Source of the DNA: Thermococcus sp. AM4
Lineage (GTDB): Archaea > Methanobacteriota_B > Thermococci > Thermococcales > Thermococcaceae
Assembly (NCBI RefSeq): GCF_000151205.2
Contig: NC_016051.1
Span: 1,054,001 to 1,118,000 of the forward strand
Reading direction: 5' to 3'
Length of the DNA: 64,000 nucleotides
Shown: piece by piece, positions 26,711-37,182 of the stretch
How the letters are laid out: each line of letters starts with the position of its first letter
Position numbering within the stretch: the stretch's first letter is position 1
Notes under the pieces: model-generated
Seen by the model: the letters and a program-made list of their open reading frames with translations, nothing else
What the model was told of the DNA's origin: nothing
Database searches by the model: none
Made by a program: the position numbers and the translations under genes

Positions 26711-26727
26711 TAACACTCACGGTGATA
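26711..26727 (+). promoter_or_regulatory. TGM-like operator in the pckA / phosphohexomutase-like divergent region
   Basis: TAACAC-TCACG-GTGATA differs from the Tgr/TrmBL1 consensus at one base and has the same TCACG spacer as the fba site. It ends 14 bp before the GTG start of the + strand gene and overlaps its probable leader; a TATA-like ATATTTAAGG lies at 26648-26657. Which of the two divergent genes it controls cannot be decided from sequence. Confidence 0.6.
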
Positions 26728-26741
26728 CAGGAGGTGGTATC

Positions 26742-27449
26742 GTGGAGCTTTATTATTCCGAGAAGTTCAACCCGGAGGAGCTGGCTCTTCTCGGGAGGGC
26801 CATAGGAACCGTCGCCCACGGAACGACGATAGTCGGAAGGGACGGGAGAGCGCTCTCGAGGTACGGTAAGAGGGCTATGGTTGTCGGCATAGTGAGCACT
26901 GGATCGACCATAATGGACGTTCGCCTCATACCCCTCATAGCTCTCAAGGACTTCGCCCACAAGAAGGGCCTTCCGCTGGCGTACGTTTACTACTATCGCG
27001 GGGTGCGCGTCGAGGTTAGCGGTCTCGACGTCGACGAGATAAAGACGATCCTCGACAGCAGGAGCTTCATCGAGGCCCATCCTAGCGACATCGGGGCCAC
27101 CGTGTACTACCCCAACGCCCTCGACGACTTCATGAACGACCTTCTCAAAAAGTACAGGTTCAAACTGGATAAAAGGGTTCTCGTGGATGCTATGAACACG
27201 CCGGCGGTTCTCTTCTTCCCGAGGCTCTCGGAGGCCCTCGGCATGGAGGTCGACATAATAAACGACATGATGACCAGCTACCTGCCCCCCAAACCGAAGG
27301 AGGTGTTCCTTCACAAGCTGAGGAAGGAGAACTACGACCTTGGCCTGAGGTTCCGGCCCGATGGGATCGTCGAGGTGCACGCTAACGGGGAAGAGCTCGA
27401 GTTCGGCAGCATGTGGACTCTCCTGGAGCACCTGAAGAAGAACCTTTGA
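26742..27449 (+). CDS. Short, degenerate alpha-D-phosphohexomutase-like protein
   Basis: About 235 residues that align by pattern with the first domains of phosphomannomutase/phosphoglucomutase. GRDGRALSRYGKRAMVVGIVSTGSTIMDV matches the GRDTR region, and a later LVDAMNTPAVLFFPRLSEALGMEVD matches the VDxxNG domain II start. The phosphoserine loop TASHNP is missing (YVYYYRG instead). The metal loop DGDxDR is replaced by FRPDGIVEV, and the C-terminal domain is absent. A mutase reaction is therefore unlikely; a binding or regulatory role is inferred. GTG 26742 follows GGAGGTGGT. It is divergent from pckA and followed by tmk. Confidence 0.75.
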   Translation: MELYYSEKFNPEELALLGRAIGTVAHGTTIVGRDGRALSRYGKRAMVVGIVSTGSTIMDVRLIPLIALKDFAHKKGLPLAYVYYYRGVRVEVSGLDVDEIKTILDSRSFIEAHPSDIGATVYYPNALDDFMNDLLKKYRFKLDKRVLVDAMNTPAVLFFPRLSEALGMEVDIINDMMTSYLPPKPKEVFLHKLRKENYDLGLRFRPDGIVEVHANGEELEFGSMWTLLEHLKKNL

Positions 27450-27518
27450 GTTTTTCCCTCCATGACAACCATTAAAAACCACTCCCCCCACTTACTCCAG
27501 GTTCTGGAGGTGAAAGCG

Positions 27519-28145
27519 GTGGGTATATTCGTGGTCATCGAGGGCATCGATGGCGCCGGTAAGTCAACGCAGGCAAAGCTGCTCGCGAAGTGGTTTGAAA
27601 GGAAAGGTTACGAGGTCGTGCTCACCAAGGAACCAACGGACACTGCCTTTGGAAAGCTGATAAGGAAGCTCGTTCTCACTGGCGGACGGGAGGGTATAAT
27701 CGACGGGGCTCGAATAAGCCATGAGGCGGAGGCCCTGCTCTTCGCGGCGGATAGGGCCGAACACGTTCACAAACTGATAAGGCCCGCTTTGGAATCGGGA
27801 AAGGTCGTCATCTCCGACCGTTACTTCTACTCATCACTCGCCTACCAGTGGGCGAGGGGGCTCGACCTCCAGTGGCTTATAGACCTCAACAGGTTCGCCG
27901 TTCGGCCGGATCTCGTGGTTCTCCTCGACCTCCCGGTTAAGGAGAGCATGAGGAGGATAAACGGGAGGAGCATTAAGACCGAGTTCGACAAAATACTGGA
28001 ACTTCAGAAAAAGGTCAGGGAGAACTACCTCAAGCTGGCGGAGATGTTTCCGGAGATAAGGATCGTGAACGCCCAGAACAGCATCGAGGACATTCACAGG
28101 GACATAGTGGGCCTCGTTGAGCAGGAGATCCTCTCGGGGATCTAG
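27519..28145 (+). CDS. tmk: Thymidylate kinase (dTMP kinase)
   Basis: Phosphorylates dTMP to dTDP in dTTP synthesis. The 208-residue enzyme shows the P-loop [14 protein letters not shown] near the start, [10 protein letters not shown] (the dTMP-side Arg loop is altered), [16 protein letters not shown] (DRY motif) and [15 protein letters not shown] (lid region). The start is GTG 27519, preceded by GGAGGTGA; a longer frame from 27462 has no ribosome binding site. It follows the phosphohexomutase-like gene by 70 bp. Confidence 0.94.
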   Translation: MGIFVVIEGIDGAGKSTQAKLLAKWFERKGYEVVLTKEPTDTAFGKLIRKLVLTGGREGIIDGARISHEAEALLFAADRAEHVHKLIRPALESGKVVISDRYFYSSLAYQWARGLDLQWLIDLNRFAVRPDLVVLLDLPVKESMRRINGRSIKTEFDKILELQKKVRENYLKLAEMFPEIRIVNAQNSIEDIHRDIVGLVEQEILSGI

Positions 28146-28250
28146 ACTCAAGGAGGCAGGCAAGAGCGCTTAAACTGTACATGTCCCCTGCAGTTCGATT
28201 TATTTTTGGCGCTCTCTGGTGTCTTTTGTGGAGTGAAACAATAACCAGGC

Positions 28251-28279
28251 AAGCTTTTGGGAAAAAGCTTGACCAAAAG
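28251..28279 (+). repeat. Dispersed repeat A (copy 1), palindromic AAGCTTTT core
   Basis: AAGCTTTT-GGGA-AAAAGCTT forms an 8-bp stem and is followed by GACCAAAAG. Nearly the same sequence occurs in inverse orientation at 51332-51359 (one base shorter), and a partial copy at 51635-51654. Confidence 0.8.
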
Positions 28280-28390
28280 TGTCAAACCTTCACAAGGGGC
28301 AAGGATAGAGTGCATGCCTTTCCAAGTGATCCGTTGGTTTTTGGGTTTGTTTTAATAAGGGCTCTTGGGAAAGGGGTTTAAACTTGAAAC

Positions 28391-28405
28391 GCGCCCGAAG
28401 GGCGC
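28391..28405. repeat. Short perfect hairpin in the gap
   Basis: GCGCCC-GAA-GGGCGC, a 6-bp GC stem with a 3-base loop. It stands alone in the gap; no function is assigned. Confidence 0.5.
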
Positions 28406-28482
28406 TAATGGAAAAACACGCTCGAGAACGGCGAGTTTGAGAGCAAACCCACTCGAAAATGAACCCGTCTAAAAGCATGCCC

Positions 28483-28514
28483 ACTTTGATGAAACTTTTC
28501 ACCAGAAAAGTTTC
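28483..28514 (-). repeat. Dispersed repeat B (copy 1), hairpin downstream of tRNA-Gly
   Basis: Read in the tRNA direction: GAAACTTTT, a short loop, then AAAAGTTTC followed by ATCAAAGT. The stem is 9 bp. It starts 33 bases after the tRNA-Gly CCA. The same unit lies directly after tRNA-Leu(GAG) at 51061, in the same orientation relative to the tRNA. Confidence 0.8.
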
Positions 28515-28546
28515 TCCGCCAGCGCTTGCGCAAGCAAGGGCTGTTG

Positions 28547-28624
28547 TGGTGCGGTGGCCGGGATTTGAACCCGGGTCACCGGCTTGGAAGGCCGGTGTCC
28601 TAGACCAGGCTAGACTACCACCGC
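28547..28624 (-). tRNA. tRNA-Gly (anticodon TCC)
   Basis: Acceptor stem GCGGTGG/CCACCGC, anticodon stem CCGGC/GCCGG with loop CTTCCAA (anticodon TCC), and T-arm with TTCAAAT. CCA is encoded at 28547-28549 on the complement. No intron. It is transcribed away from the rpo operon. Confidence 0.97.
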
Positions 28625-28803
28625 GCGGCCCTGCGCGATGTTAGTACCGGACGAGCATTTAAAAAGTTTACGCGTGAGGGGAGCCCCTCCCCGAAGGCTT
28701 CGCTGAACATTTCTGTGCGCCAAAAGCCTGAAAAGCGCAGGGAATTATTCTTAAACTTTTCGTAAGTTCTATAAACCTCCTCCCGCAGTCTAATCACGAA
28801 AAG

Positions 28804-28812
28804 CTTATATAG
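28804..28812 (+). promoter_or_regulatory. TATA box of the RNA polymerase operon
   Basis: CTTATATAG inside GAAAAGCTTATATAGGTG is a strong thermococcal TATA box. Transcription should start about 25 bp downstream, giving a leader of about 35-40 nt before the rpoH GTG. Confidence 0.75.
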
Positions 28813-28876
28813 GTGAACCGGAAGGCGATGGGTGTGGCGGTCATTCTTGTAAAAAACTATAAGGGGGCATTTCTCG

Positions 28877-29125
28877 GTGGCGGGGAAAAAAGAGTTTAGC
28901 GTGTTTATGCACGAGCTGGTTCCCGAGCACAGGGTTATCAGCGAGGAGGAGAAGGAGGAGCTCCTCAGAAGGTATCGCATTAGGCTCTCCCAGCTTCCGC
29001 AGATCAAGGCGTCTGATCCTGCGGTCGTTGAGCTCGGCGCAAAGCCTGGAGACGTTATAGAAATCAAAAGAAAAAGCCCGACGGCCGGAGTTTACCTCTA
29101 CTACCGGCTGGTCGTGGAAGACTGA
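28877..29125 (+). CDS. rpoH: DNA-directed RNA polymerase subunit H (RpoH/Rpb5)
   Basis: The archaeal Rpb5 C-terminal equivalent, 82 residues, part of the jaw of RNA polymerase. The typical sequence [31 protein letters not shown] and [25 protein letters not shown] is complete. The GTG start is preceded by GGGGG about 10 bases upstream. First gene of the rpoH-B-A1-A2-rpl30e-nusA-rps12-rps7 operon. Confidence 0.97.
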
Positions 29126-29140
29126 TTCTGAGGTGGGATC

Positions 29141-32100
29141 ATGAGCGCGAGAGGAGTTACTGTGGTTGATGTCACTCCCGACGATCTCTGGATTGTTATG
29201 GAGTCGTACTGGAAGGAAAAGGGTCTCGTCAGACAGCACCTCGATTCTTACAACGCCTTCATCGAGCACGGCCTTCAGGAGGTCATAAACGAGTTCGGCG
29301 GCGTCAAACCGGACATCCCCAACTTCGAGGTGAAGTTCGGAAAGATACGCCTCGGCGAGCCGATCTTCCAGGAGGCCCAGGGGCAGAGGAGACCCCTTTA
29401 CCCGATGGACGCGAGGATAAGAAACCTCACATACTCCGCCCCGCTGTTCCTTGAGCTGATTCCCGTTGTAAACGGCATAGAGCAGGAACCCGTTGAGGTC
29501 CGCATTGGAGAACTCCCCCTCATGCTGAAGTCAAAAGCCTGCAGGCTCTACGGCCTCAGCGACGAGGAGTTAATTGAGCTCGGCGAGGACCCGAAGGACC
29601 CGGGAGGATACTTCATCATCAACGGTTCGGAGAGGGTTATCGTTTCTATCGAGGATTTGGCTCCGAACAAGACCCTCGTTGAGAGGGACGAGAGGCAGAA
29701 CAAGGTGGTTGCCAAGGTCTTCTCGTACAGGCACGGTTACAGGGCCCTGATAACGGTCGAGAGCAGAAAGGACGGCATCCTTTACGTTTCTATCCCGAAC
29801 GTTCCAAAGCCGGTCAAGTTCGTCTACGTGATGCGCGCCCTCGGTCTCCTCAGCGATAAGGAGATCGTCGAGGCCATAAGCGAGGACCCGAGGATCCAGC
29901 AGGTTCTCTTCAACAACCTCGAGGACGCGAGCGACATAAGAACGCAGGAGGAAGCCCTTGACTTCATTGGAAGGCTCTCCCTGCCGGGCCAGCCGAAGGA
30001 GTACCGGCTAAGGAGGGCCGAGCACATCATAGACAACAACCTCCTCCCGCACATGGGCGTTGAGCCAGAGAACAGGAAGGCCAAAGCCTACTACCTCGGC
30101 ATGATGGCCCTCAAGGTCCTCGAACTGGCCCTCGGCCTGCGCGGTGAGGACGACAAGGATCACTACGCCAACAAGAGGCTTAAGCTGGCTGGAGACCTCC
30201 TCAAGGACCTCTTCCGCGTCGCCTTCGGACAGCTCGTCAAGGACATGCAGTACCAGATGACGAAGACGTACCAGAGGAAGGGCGAGCGCTACACCTTCGA
30301 GAACATCCAGCGCTTCGTGAGGAACTCGGTCAGACCGGACGTTCTGAGCGAGAGAATTGAGCACGCCTTAGCCACCGGCTCCTGGCCGGGCGGAAGAACC
30401 GGTGTGAGCCAGCTTTTGGATAGGACAAACTACATCTCGACCCTCTCGCACCTCAGGCGCGTAACTTCACCGCTCAGCAGAGACCAGCCCCACTTCGAGG
30501 CGAGAGATCTGCACGGAACCCACTGGGGCAGGATCTGTCCCACCGAGACGCCGGAAGGCCCGAACTGTGGTCTGGTTAAGAACTTGGCTTTGATGGCCCA
30601 GATAACCACCGGAATTCCCGAGGAGGAAGTCAGGGAGTACCTCCTCAAGCTCGGCGTCGTTCCGATAGAGGAGAGAAGACCCTCACCCGGACTTTACCGT
30701 GTCTACCTCAACGGAGTTCTCATAGGGACGATAGAGGACGGAAAAGCCCTCGTCCAGACCATAAGGTCCGACAGAAGGGCAGGAAAGATAAGCGACGTGA
30801 TCAACGTCGCCATCTATGAGGAGGAGGACGTGAGGGAAATATACGTCAACAGCGACGACGGCAGGGTTAGGAGACCCCTGATCATAGTGGAAAACGGCAA
30901 ACCAAAGCTCACCCGCGAGCACGTCGAGGCGATAAAGAACGGTCAGCTCGAGTGGAGCGACCTGATAAGGATGGGCGTTATTGAGTACCTCGACGCTGAG
31001 GAAGAGGAGAACGCCTACGTGGCAACCTGGCCCTGGGAGGTAACTGAAGAGCACACCCACCTCGAGCTCATGCCGGCCGCGATACTCGGAATACCGGCTT
31101 CGCTCGTTCCATACCCGGAGCACAACGCGGCCCCGCGTAACACCTACGGCGCTGGTATGGCCAAGCAGAGCCTCGGTCTCGGCTGGGCCAACTTCAGGAT
31201 TAGAGTTGACACCCGCGGTCACCTCATGCACTATCCCCAGGTTCCGCTCGTCAACTCGCGCATAATGAAAGCCGTCGGTTTCGAGGAGAGGCCGGCCGGC
31301 CAGAACTTCGTCGTTGCGGTGCTCAGCTATCAGGGCTACAACATGGAGGATGCAATCATAATAAACAAGGCCTCAATCGAGCGCGGTCTCGCGAGGTCGA
31401 CGTTCTTCAGGACGTACGAGGCCGAGGAGAAGAGATATCTCGGCGGTCAGATGGACCGCTTTGAAAAGCCCGACCCGACGATCAAGGGCTACCTCGGCGA
31501 CAGGTACTACCGCAACCTCGACGAGGACGGCATAATCTTCCCAGAGTCAAAGGTCGAAGGAAAGGACGTTCTCGTCGGCAGAACTTCACCTCCGAGGTTC
31601 CTTGAGGAGCAGAGCGGCCTCGGGGGAATAGCCCTCCAGGAGAGAAGGGAAACCAGCGTCGCGGTGAGGCCGAGCGAGAAGGGTATAGTCGACAAGGTCA
31701 TAATAACCGAGACCGGCGACGGAACCAAGCTCGTCAAGGTTACCGTTAGGGACCTGCGCATTCCGGAACTGGGTGACAAGTTCGCATCAAGGCACGGACA
31801 GAAGGGTGTTATCGGTTTGATCGTCCCGCAGGAGGACATGCCCTGGACTGAGAACGGAATAGTGCCCGATCTGATAGTGAACCCGCACGGTATTCCGAGC
31901 CGTATGACCGTCGGACAGCTCATAGAGGCCATAGGCGGAAAGGTCGCCTCACTCAAGGGAAGGCGCGTTGACGGAACCGCTTTCATCGGTGAGCCAGAGG
32001 AGAGGCTCAGGAAGGAGCTCGAAGAGCTCGGTTTCAAGCACACCGGCAGGGAGGTCATGTACGACGGCATAACCGGAAGGAGACTTGAGGCGGACATATT

Positions 32101-32509
32101 CGTCGGCGTTATCTACTACCAGAGGCTCCACCACATGGTTGCCGACAAGATGCACGCGCGCTCAAGGGGTCCGGTTCAGGTTCTCACCAAGCAGCCGACC
32201 GAGGGAAGGGCTCGCGAAGGCGGTCTCAGGTTCGGTGAGATGGAGCGTGACGTCCTCGTCGGGCACGGCGCTGCGATGCTGCTCATCGAGAGGTTGCTTG
32301 AAGAGAGCGACAAAACGGAGGTATGGGTCTGCGAGAACTGCGGCCATATAGCCCTTGAGGACAAGCGTCGCGGCAAGGTCTACTGCCCGGTCTGCGGTGA
32401 GGAGGAGAGGATAAGCAAGGTCGAGATGAGCTACGCGTTTAAACTGCTCCTCGACGAGCTGAAGGCGATGGTTATTAGGCCCTCCCTCAGGTTGAAGGAT
32501 AGGGTGTGA
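29141..32509 (+). CDS. rpoB: DNA-directed RNA polymerase subunit B (RpoB, unsplit)
   Basis: The second-largest catalytic subunit, 1122 residues, as one polypeptide as in Thermococcales (not split into B' and B''). Landmarks are [47 protein letters not shown] (switch and active-centre lysines), [16 protein letters not shown] and a C-terminal zinc ribbon CENCGH ... CPVCGEE. No intein is present. ATG 29141 follows GAGGTGGGATC. The stop overlaps the next gene region (TGATGG). Confidence 0.98.
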   Translation: MSARGVTVVDVTPDDLWIVMESYWKEKGLVRQHLDSYNAFIEHGLQEVINEFGGVKPDIPNFEVKFGKIRLGEPIFQEAQGQRRPLYPMDARIRNLTYSAPLFLELIPVVNGIEQEPVEVRIGELPLMLKSKACRLYGLSDEELIELGEDPKDPGGYFIINGSERVIVSIEDLAPNKTLVERDERQNKVVAKVFSYRHGYRALITVESRKDGILYVSIPNVPKPVKFVYVMRALGLLSDKEIVEAISEDPRIQQVLFNNLEDASDIRTQEEALDFIGRLSLPGQPKEYRLRRAEHIIDNNLLPHMGVEPENRKAKAYYLGMMALKVLELALGLRGEDDKDHYANKRLKLAGDLLKDLFRVAFGQLVKDMQYQMTKTYQRKGERYTFENIQRFVRNSVRPDVLSERIEHALATGSWPGGRTGVSQLLDRTNYISTLSHLRRVTSPLSRDQPHFEARDLHGTHWGRICPTETPEGPNCGLVKNLALMAQITTGIPEEEVREYLLKLGVVPIEERRPSPGLYRVYLNGVLIGTIEDGKALVQTIRSDRRAGKISDVINVAIYEEEDVREIYVNSDDGRVRRPLIIVENGKPKLTREHVEAIKNGQLEWSDLIRMGVIEYLDAEEEENAYVATWPWEVTEEHTHLELMPAAILGIPASLVPYPEHNAAPRNTYGAGMAKQSLGLGWANFRIRVDTRGHLMHYPQVPLVNSRIMKAVGFEERPAGQNFVVAVLSYQGYNMEDAIIINKASIERGLARSTFFRTYEAEEKRYLGGQMDRFEKPDPTIKGYLGDRYYRNLDEDGIIFPESKVEGKDVLVGRTSPPRFLEEQSGLGGIALQERRETSVAVRPSEKGIVDKVIITETGDGTKLVKVTVRDLRIPELGDKFASRHGQKGVIGLIVPQEDMPWTENGIVPDLIVNPHGIPSRMTVGQLIEAIGGKVASLKGRRVDGTAFIGEPEERLRKELEELGFKHTGREVMYDGITGRRLEADIFVGVIYYQRLHHMVADKMHARSRGPVQVLTKQPTEGRAREGGLRFGEMERDVLVGHGAAMLLIERLLEESDKTEVWVCENCGHIALEDKRRGKVYCPVCGEEERISKVEMSYAFKLLLDELKAMVIRPSLRLKDRV

Positions 32510-32514
32510 TGGCC

Positions 32515-35232
32515 ATGCAGTCCATGAAGAAGGTTATCGGTAGTATCGAGTTCGGAATACTCTCACCTCAGGAAATCAGGAAGATGAGCGCGGCCGAGAT
32601 AACCGTTCCAGATACATACGACGATGACGGTTATCCGATTGAAGGCGGCCTCATGGACAAGAGACTTGGCGTCATCGATCCCGGCCTCAGGTGCGAGACC
32701 TGCGGGGCAAGGGCCGGCGAGTGCCCGGGACACTTCGGCCACATCGAGCTCGCGAGACCGGTCGTCCACGTCGGCTTTGCCAAAACGATCCAGAGGGTTC
32801 TTGAGAGCACCTGCCGCGAGTGCGGCAGGATAAAGCTCACCGACGAGGAGATAGAGGAATACATGAAGAAGTTCGAGGTGATCGGCGACAGGAAGAAGGA
32901 CAAGGACCGGCTCATCAAGGAGATCCACAAGAAGGCCAAGGAGAGGATGGTCTGCCCGCACTGTGGAGCGCCACAGTTCCCGATCAAGTTCGAGAGGCCG
33001 ACCATCTACTACGAGCTCAGGCGCGACGAGGAGGGCAACGAGTACAAGCACAGGATGATGCCCAGCGAGATAAGGGACAGGCTTGAGAGGATCCCGGATA
33101 AGGACCTGCCGCTCCTCGGCCTCCACCCCGAGAAAAGCAGGCCCGAGTGGATGATCCTAACCGTTCTCCCGGTTCCGCCCGTTACGATGAGGCCCTCGAT
33201 CACGCTCGAAAGCGGCATCAGAGCCGAGGACGACTTAACCCACAAGCTGGTCGACATAATCCGTATCAACAACAGGCTCAAGAGCAACATCGAGGCAGGA
33301 GCGCCGCAGCTCATCATTGAGGACCTCTGGGACCTCCTCCAGTACCACGTCACCACCTACATCAACAACGAGACCTCCGGAGTTCCCCCGGCAAAGCACA
33401 AGAGCGGAAGACCCCTCAAGACCCTCGCCCAGAGGCTCAAGGGTAAGGAGGGCCGCTTTAGAGGAAACCTCAGCGGTAAGCGCGTCAACTTCTCTGCCCG
33501 TACCGTTATCAGCCCAGACCCGATGATAAGCATCAACGAGGTCGGCGTTCCCCTCGCGATAGCGATGGAGCTCACCGTTCCCGAAAAGGTCACGGAGTTC
33601 AACTTCGAGAAGCTCAGGCAGAGGGTCCTCAACGGCCCGGAGAAGTATCCCGGAGCAAACTACGTCATCGATCCCGAAGGCAGGAGAATCCGTCTCATGG
33701 AGAACAACCTCGAGATAATAGCCGAAAGACTTGACATAGGCTGGACCGTTGAGAGACACCTTGAAGACGGTGACATAGTCCTCTTCAACAGACAGCCTTC
33801 ACTCCACAGGATGAGCATAATGGCCCACCGCGTTCGCGTCATGCCCTACAAGACCTTCCGCCTCAATTTGCCCGTCTGCCCGCCCTACAACGCCGATTTC
33901 GACGGTGACGAGATGAACCTGCACGTGCCCCAGACCGAGGAGGCGCAGGCGGAAGCGAAGATCCTCATGGAGGTCCAGAACCACATAATCTCGCCGCGTT
34001 ACGGAGGGCCGCTCATCGCTGGAATTCAGGACCACATCTCCGGCGGTTATTTGCTCACCCGTGAGGGGGCGTACTTCACGCGCTCAGAGGTCGAGCAGAT
34101 GCTCACCTTCGCCGGTGTTGACGTGGACGAGCTTCCAGAGCCCGATAAGGTGGAGAACGGCGTCGAGCTCTGGAGCGGAAAGACGATATTCTCGCTCCTC
34201 CTGCCCGACGATCTCACCATCTGGTACCGCAACAAGCTCTGCGACGAGCCCGAGCGCTGTGAGGCCCTTGAGAAGCTCATAGAGGAGAAGCTCGTTCCCG
34301 ATCCGGAGGAGGTTAGAAAGCTCGCCTACGACGGTTTCGTCTACATCCAGAACGGAAAGCTCCTCAGCGGTGCGATAGACAAGAAGGCCTACGGTAGGGA
34401 GGACGGAAAGCTCCTCGACCTCATAGTGAGGGAGTACGGCGTCGAGAGGGCCAGGCAGTTCCTCGACCAGGTTACCAAGCTGACGATATGGGTCATAACC
34501 CACAAGGGCTTCACCACAGCCATAGACGACGAGGACCTGCCGCAGGAGGCCCTGGACAGGATCAAGGAGATAATCCGCGAGGCGGAGGAGAGGGTTCAGA
34601 GGCTCATCGAAGCCTACAAGCGCGGCGAACTCGAACCTCTCCCGGGCAAGACCCTCGAGGAGACCCTCGAGAGCAAGATAATGGCCGTCTTGGCGGAGGC
34701 ACGTGACAACGCAGGTAAGGTCGCAGAGAGATACCTCGGTATGAACAACCACGCCGTCATAATGGCCAAGACGGGAGCGAGGGGTAAGATACTCAACATC
34801 ACCCAGATGGCGGCGATGCTTGGCCAGCAGTCAATCCGTGGTAAGAGACTCTACCGCGGCTACCGCGGAAGGGTTTTAACTCACTTCAAGCCAGGAGATT
34901 TGGGGGCGAGAGCGAGGGGCTTCGTCGTGAACTCGTACAAGAGCGGTCTCACTCCGCAGGAGTACTTCTTCCACGCCATGGGTGGTAGAGAGGGACTGGT
35001 TGACACAGCGGTCAGGACGGCTCAGAGCGGTTACATGCAGAGGAGGCTAATCAACGCCCTCCAGGACCTCAAGGTCGACTACGACGGAACCGTTAGAGAC
35101 CCGACCGGAATCATCGTCCAGTTCCGCTATGGAGAGGACGGCGTTGATCCCATGAGGAGCTGGCAGGGCAGGACGATCGACGTGGACAGGATAATCGTTA
35201 GAAACCTGCTCAAATCGAGGAGCGGGAGGTGA
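32515..35232 (+). CDS. rpoA1: DNA-directed RNA polymerase subunit A' (RpoA1)
   Basis: The N-terminal part of the largest subunit, about 905 residues. It has the clamp zinc motifs CETCGARAGECPGHFGHIEL and CRECGR ... CPHCGA, the rudder/lid region GRFRGNLSGKRVNFSARTVISPDP, and the catalytic Mg motif YNADFDGDEMNLHVP. The bridge-helix-associated GLTPQEYFFHAMGGREGLVDTAVRTAQSGYMQRRL lies near the end. Candidate starts are GTG 32506, ATG 32509 and ATG 32515; the last (MQSMKKVIG) fits GGGTGTGAT and known homologues. No intein. Confidence 0.97.
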   Translation: MQSMKKVIGSIEFGILSPQEIRKMSAAEITVPDTYDDDGYPIEGGLMDKRLGVIDPGLRCETCGARAGECPGHFGHIELARPVVHVGFAKTIQRVLESTCRECGRIKLTDEEIEEYMKKFEVIGDRKKDKDRLIKEIHKKAKERMVCPHCGAPQFPIKFERPTIYYELRRDEEGNEYKHRMMPSEIRDRLERIPDKDLPLLGLHPEKSRPEWMILTVLPVPPVTMRPSITLESGIRAEDDLTHKLVDIIRINNRLKSNIEAGAPQLIIEDLWDLLQYHVTTYINNETSGVPPAKHKSGRPLKTLAQRLKGKEGRFRGNLSGKRVNFSARTVISPDPMISINEVGVPLAIAMELTVPEKVTEFNFEKLRQRVLNGPEKYPGANYVIDPEGRRIRLMENNLEIIAERLDIGWTVERHLEDGDIVLFNRQPSLHRMSIMAHRVRVMPYKTFRLNLPVCPPYNADFDGDEMNLHVPQTEEAQAEAKILMEVQNHIISPRYGGPLIAGIQDHISGGYLLTREGAYFTRSEVEQMLTFAGVDVDELPEPDKVENGVELWSGKTIFSLLLPDDLTIWYRNKLCDEPERCEALEKLIEEKLVPDPEEVRKLAYDGFVYIQNGKLLSGAIDKKAYGREDGKLLDLIVREYGVERARQFLDQVTKLTIWVITHKGFTTAIDDEDLPQEALDRIKEIIREAEERVQRLIEAYKRGELEPLPGKTLEETLESKIMAVLAEARDNAGKVAERYLGMNNHAVIMAKTGARGKILNITQMAAMLGQQSIRGKRLYRGYRGRVLTHFKPGDLGARARGFVVNSYKSGLTPQEYFFHAMGGREGLVDTAVRTAQSGYMQRRLINALQDLKVDYDGTVRDPTGIIVQFRYGEDGVDPMRSWQGRTIDVDRIIVRNLLKSRSGR

Positions 35233-35237
35233 TTGGC

Positions 35238-36413
35238 ATGGTTGCCGCGAAGACGATTAAAACCCTCGTCTGGAAGTCCGAGCTTCCCGATAACATCAAG
35301 GAGGAGCTCTACAACAAGCTCATCGAGTACAACAAGAAGTACAAGCTCAAGAAGGCAGAGGTCGAGGCGATCATCGAAGATGCCGTTAACGAGTACAAGA
35401 GGGCACTCGTAGAGCCTGGAGAGCCGATAGGAACGGTCGCAGCTCAATCGATAGGCGAGCCCTCAACCCAGATGACCCTCAACACCTTCCACTACGCCGG
35501 TGTCGCCGAGATAAACGTCACCCTCGGTCTGCCGAGGATCATCGAGATAGTCGATGCGAGGAAGAATCCATCCACCCCCGTCATGACGGTTTTCCTCGAC
35601 GAGGATCACAGGCACGACCTCGAGAAGGCGAGGGAAGTCGCGAGGAGAATAGAGGGAACCACGATAGAGAACCTCGCGAGGGAGATGAGCATAGACATCC
35701 TCAACTTCGAGTTCATCGTTGAGCTCGACCCCGAGAGGCTTGAGAAAAGCGGGCTTGACATGGAGAGGATCCTCAAGAAGCTCTCCGGCTCGTTCAAGAG
35801 CGCCGAGTTCGAGGCGGACGGATACTCGCTCATAGTGAGGCCAAAGAAGGTAACGAAGCTCTCAGACCTCAGAAAGCTCGCCGAAAAGGTTAAAAAGCAC
35901 CGCCTTAAAGGCCTGTCTGGCGTCGGAAAGACCATCATAAGAAAGGAAGGCGACGAGTACGTCATCTACACCGAGGGCTCGAACTTCAAGCAGGTGCTCA
36001 AGGTTCCGGGCGTTGACCCAACGAGGACGAGGACGAACAACATCTGGGAAATCGCGGACGTACTCGGCATAGAGGCCGCTCGCAATGCTATCATCGAGGA
36101 AATCGTCAACACGATGCGCGAGCAGGGTCTCGAGGTCGACATCAGGCACATAATGCTCGTCGCCGACATGATGACGCTCGACGGGGTTATAAGGCCGATA
36201 GGAAGGCACGGAATAGTCGGCGAGAAGTCGAGCGTCCTGGCGAGGGCGGCCTTCGAGATCACAACGCAGCACCTGTTCGAGGCCGCCGAGAGGGGAGAGG
36301 TCGATCCGCTCAACGGTGTCGTTGAGAACGTGCTCATCGGCCAGCCCGTGCCAGTCGGTACGGGAATCGTTAGGCTGACAATGAGTCTCCCCCTGAGACC
36401 GCAAAGGGAGTAG
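35238..36413 (+). CDS. rpoA2: DNA-directed RNA polymerase subunit A'' (RpoA2)
   Basis: The C-terminal part of the largest subunit, 391 residues, split from A' as in all archaea. It carries the trigger-loop segment GEPIGTVAAQSIGEPSTQMTLNTFHYAGVAE near residue 65 and the jaw/cleft C-terminal part VADMMTLDGVIRPIGRHGI. It starts at ATG 35238 with GGGAGGTGATTGGC spanning the rpoA1 stop. No intein, although this subunit carries inteins in some other archaea. Confidence 0.97.
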   Translation: MVAAKTIKTLVWKSELPDNIKEELYNKLIEYNKKYKLKKAEVEAIIEDAVNEYKRALVEPGEPIGTVAAQSIGEPSTQMTLNTFHYAGVAEINVTLGLPRIIEIVDARKNPSTPVMTVFLDEDHRHDLEKAREVARRIEGTTIENLAREMSIDILNFEFIVELDPERLEKSGLDMERILKKLSGSFKSAEFEADGYSLIVRPKKVTKLSDLRKLAEKVKKHRLKGLSGVGKTIIRKEGDEYVIYTEGSNFKQVLKVPGVDPTRTRTNNIWEIADVLGIEAARNAIIEEIVNTMREQGLEVDIRHIMLVADMMTLDGVIRPIGRHGIVGEKSSVLARAAFEITTQHLFEAAERGEVDPLNGVVENVLIGQPVPVGTGIVRLTMSLPLRPQRE

Positions 36414-36426
36414 GGAGGTGTAGTTG

Positions 36427-37172
<746 letters not shown>

Positions 37173-37182
37173 GGTGATGATC

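Larger units (their letters stand above)
28146..28546. other. Gene-free gap with repeat remnants before tRNA-Gly
   Basis: About 400 bases with no convincing gene. It contains two dispersed repeat units (28251-28279 and 28483-28514) that recur in the 51-kb gap, plus GC-rich short hairpins such as GCGCCCGAAGGGCGC at 28391-28405. The composition alternates between AT-rich and GC-rich blocks, which suggests a decayed mobile or non-coding element. Confidence 0.6.

Noticed and set aside
28483-28514. C/D box sRNA suggested by TTTGATGAAAC (C box-like)
   Set aside because: No CTGA D or D' box at proper distance; the TGATGA lies in the repeat B tail and is explained by the hairpin family.
29141-36413. 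Inteins in rpoB, rpoA1 or rpoA2
   Set aside because: All three proteins are of standard length and continuous through conserved motifs; no intein blocks (CLxxDT-like start or HNC end).
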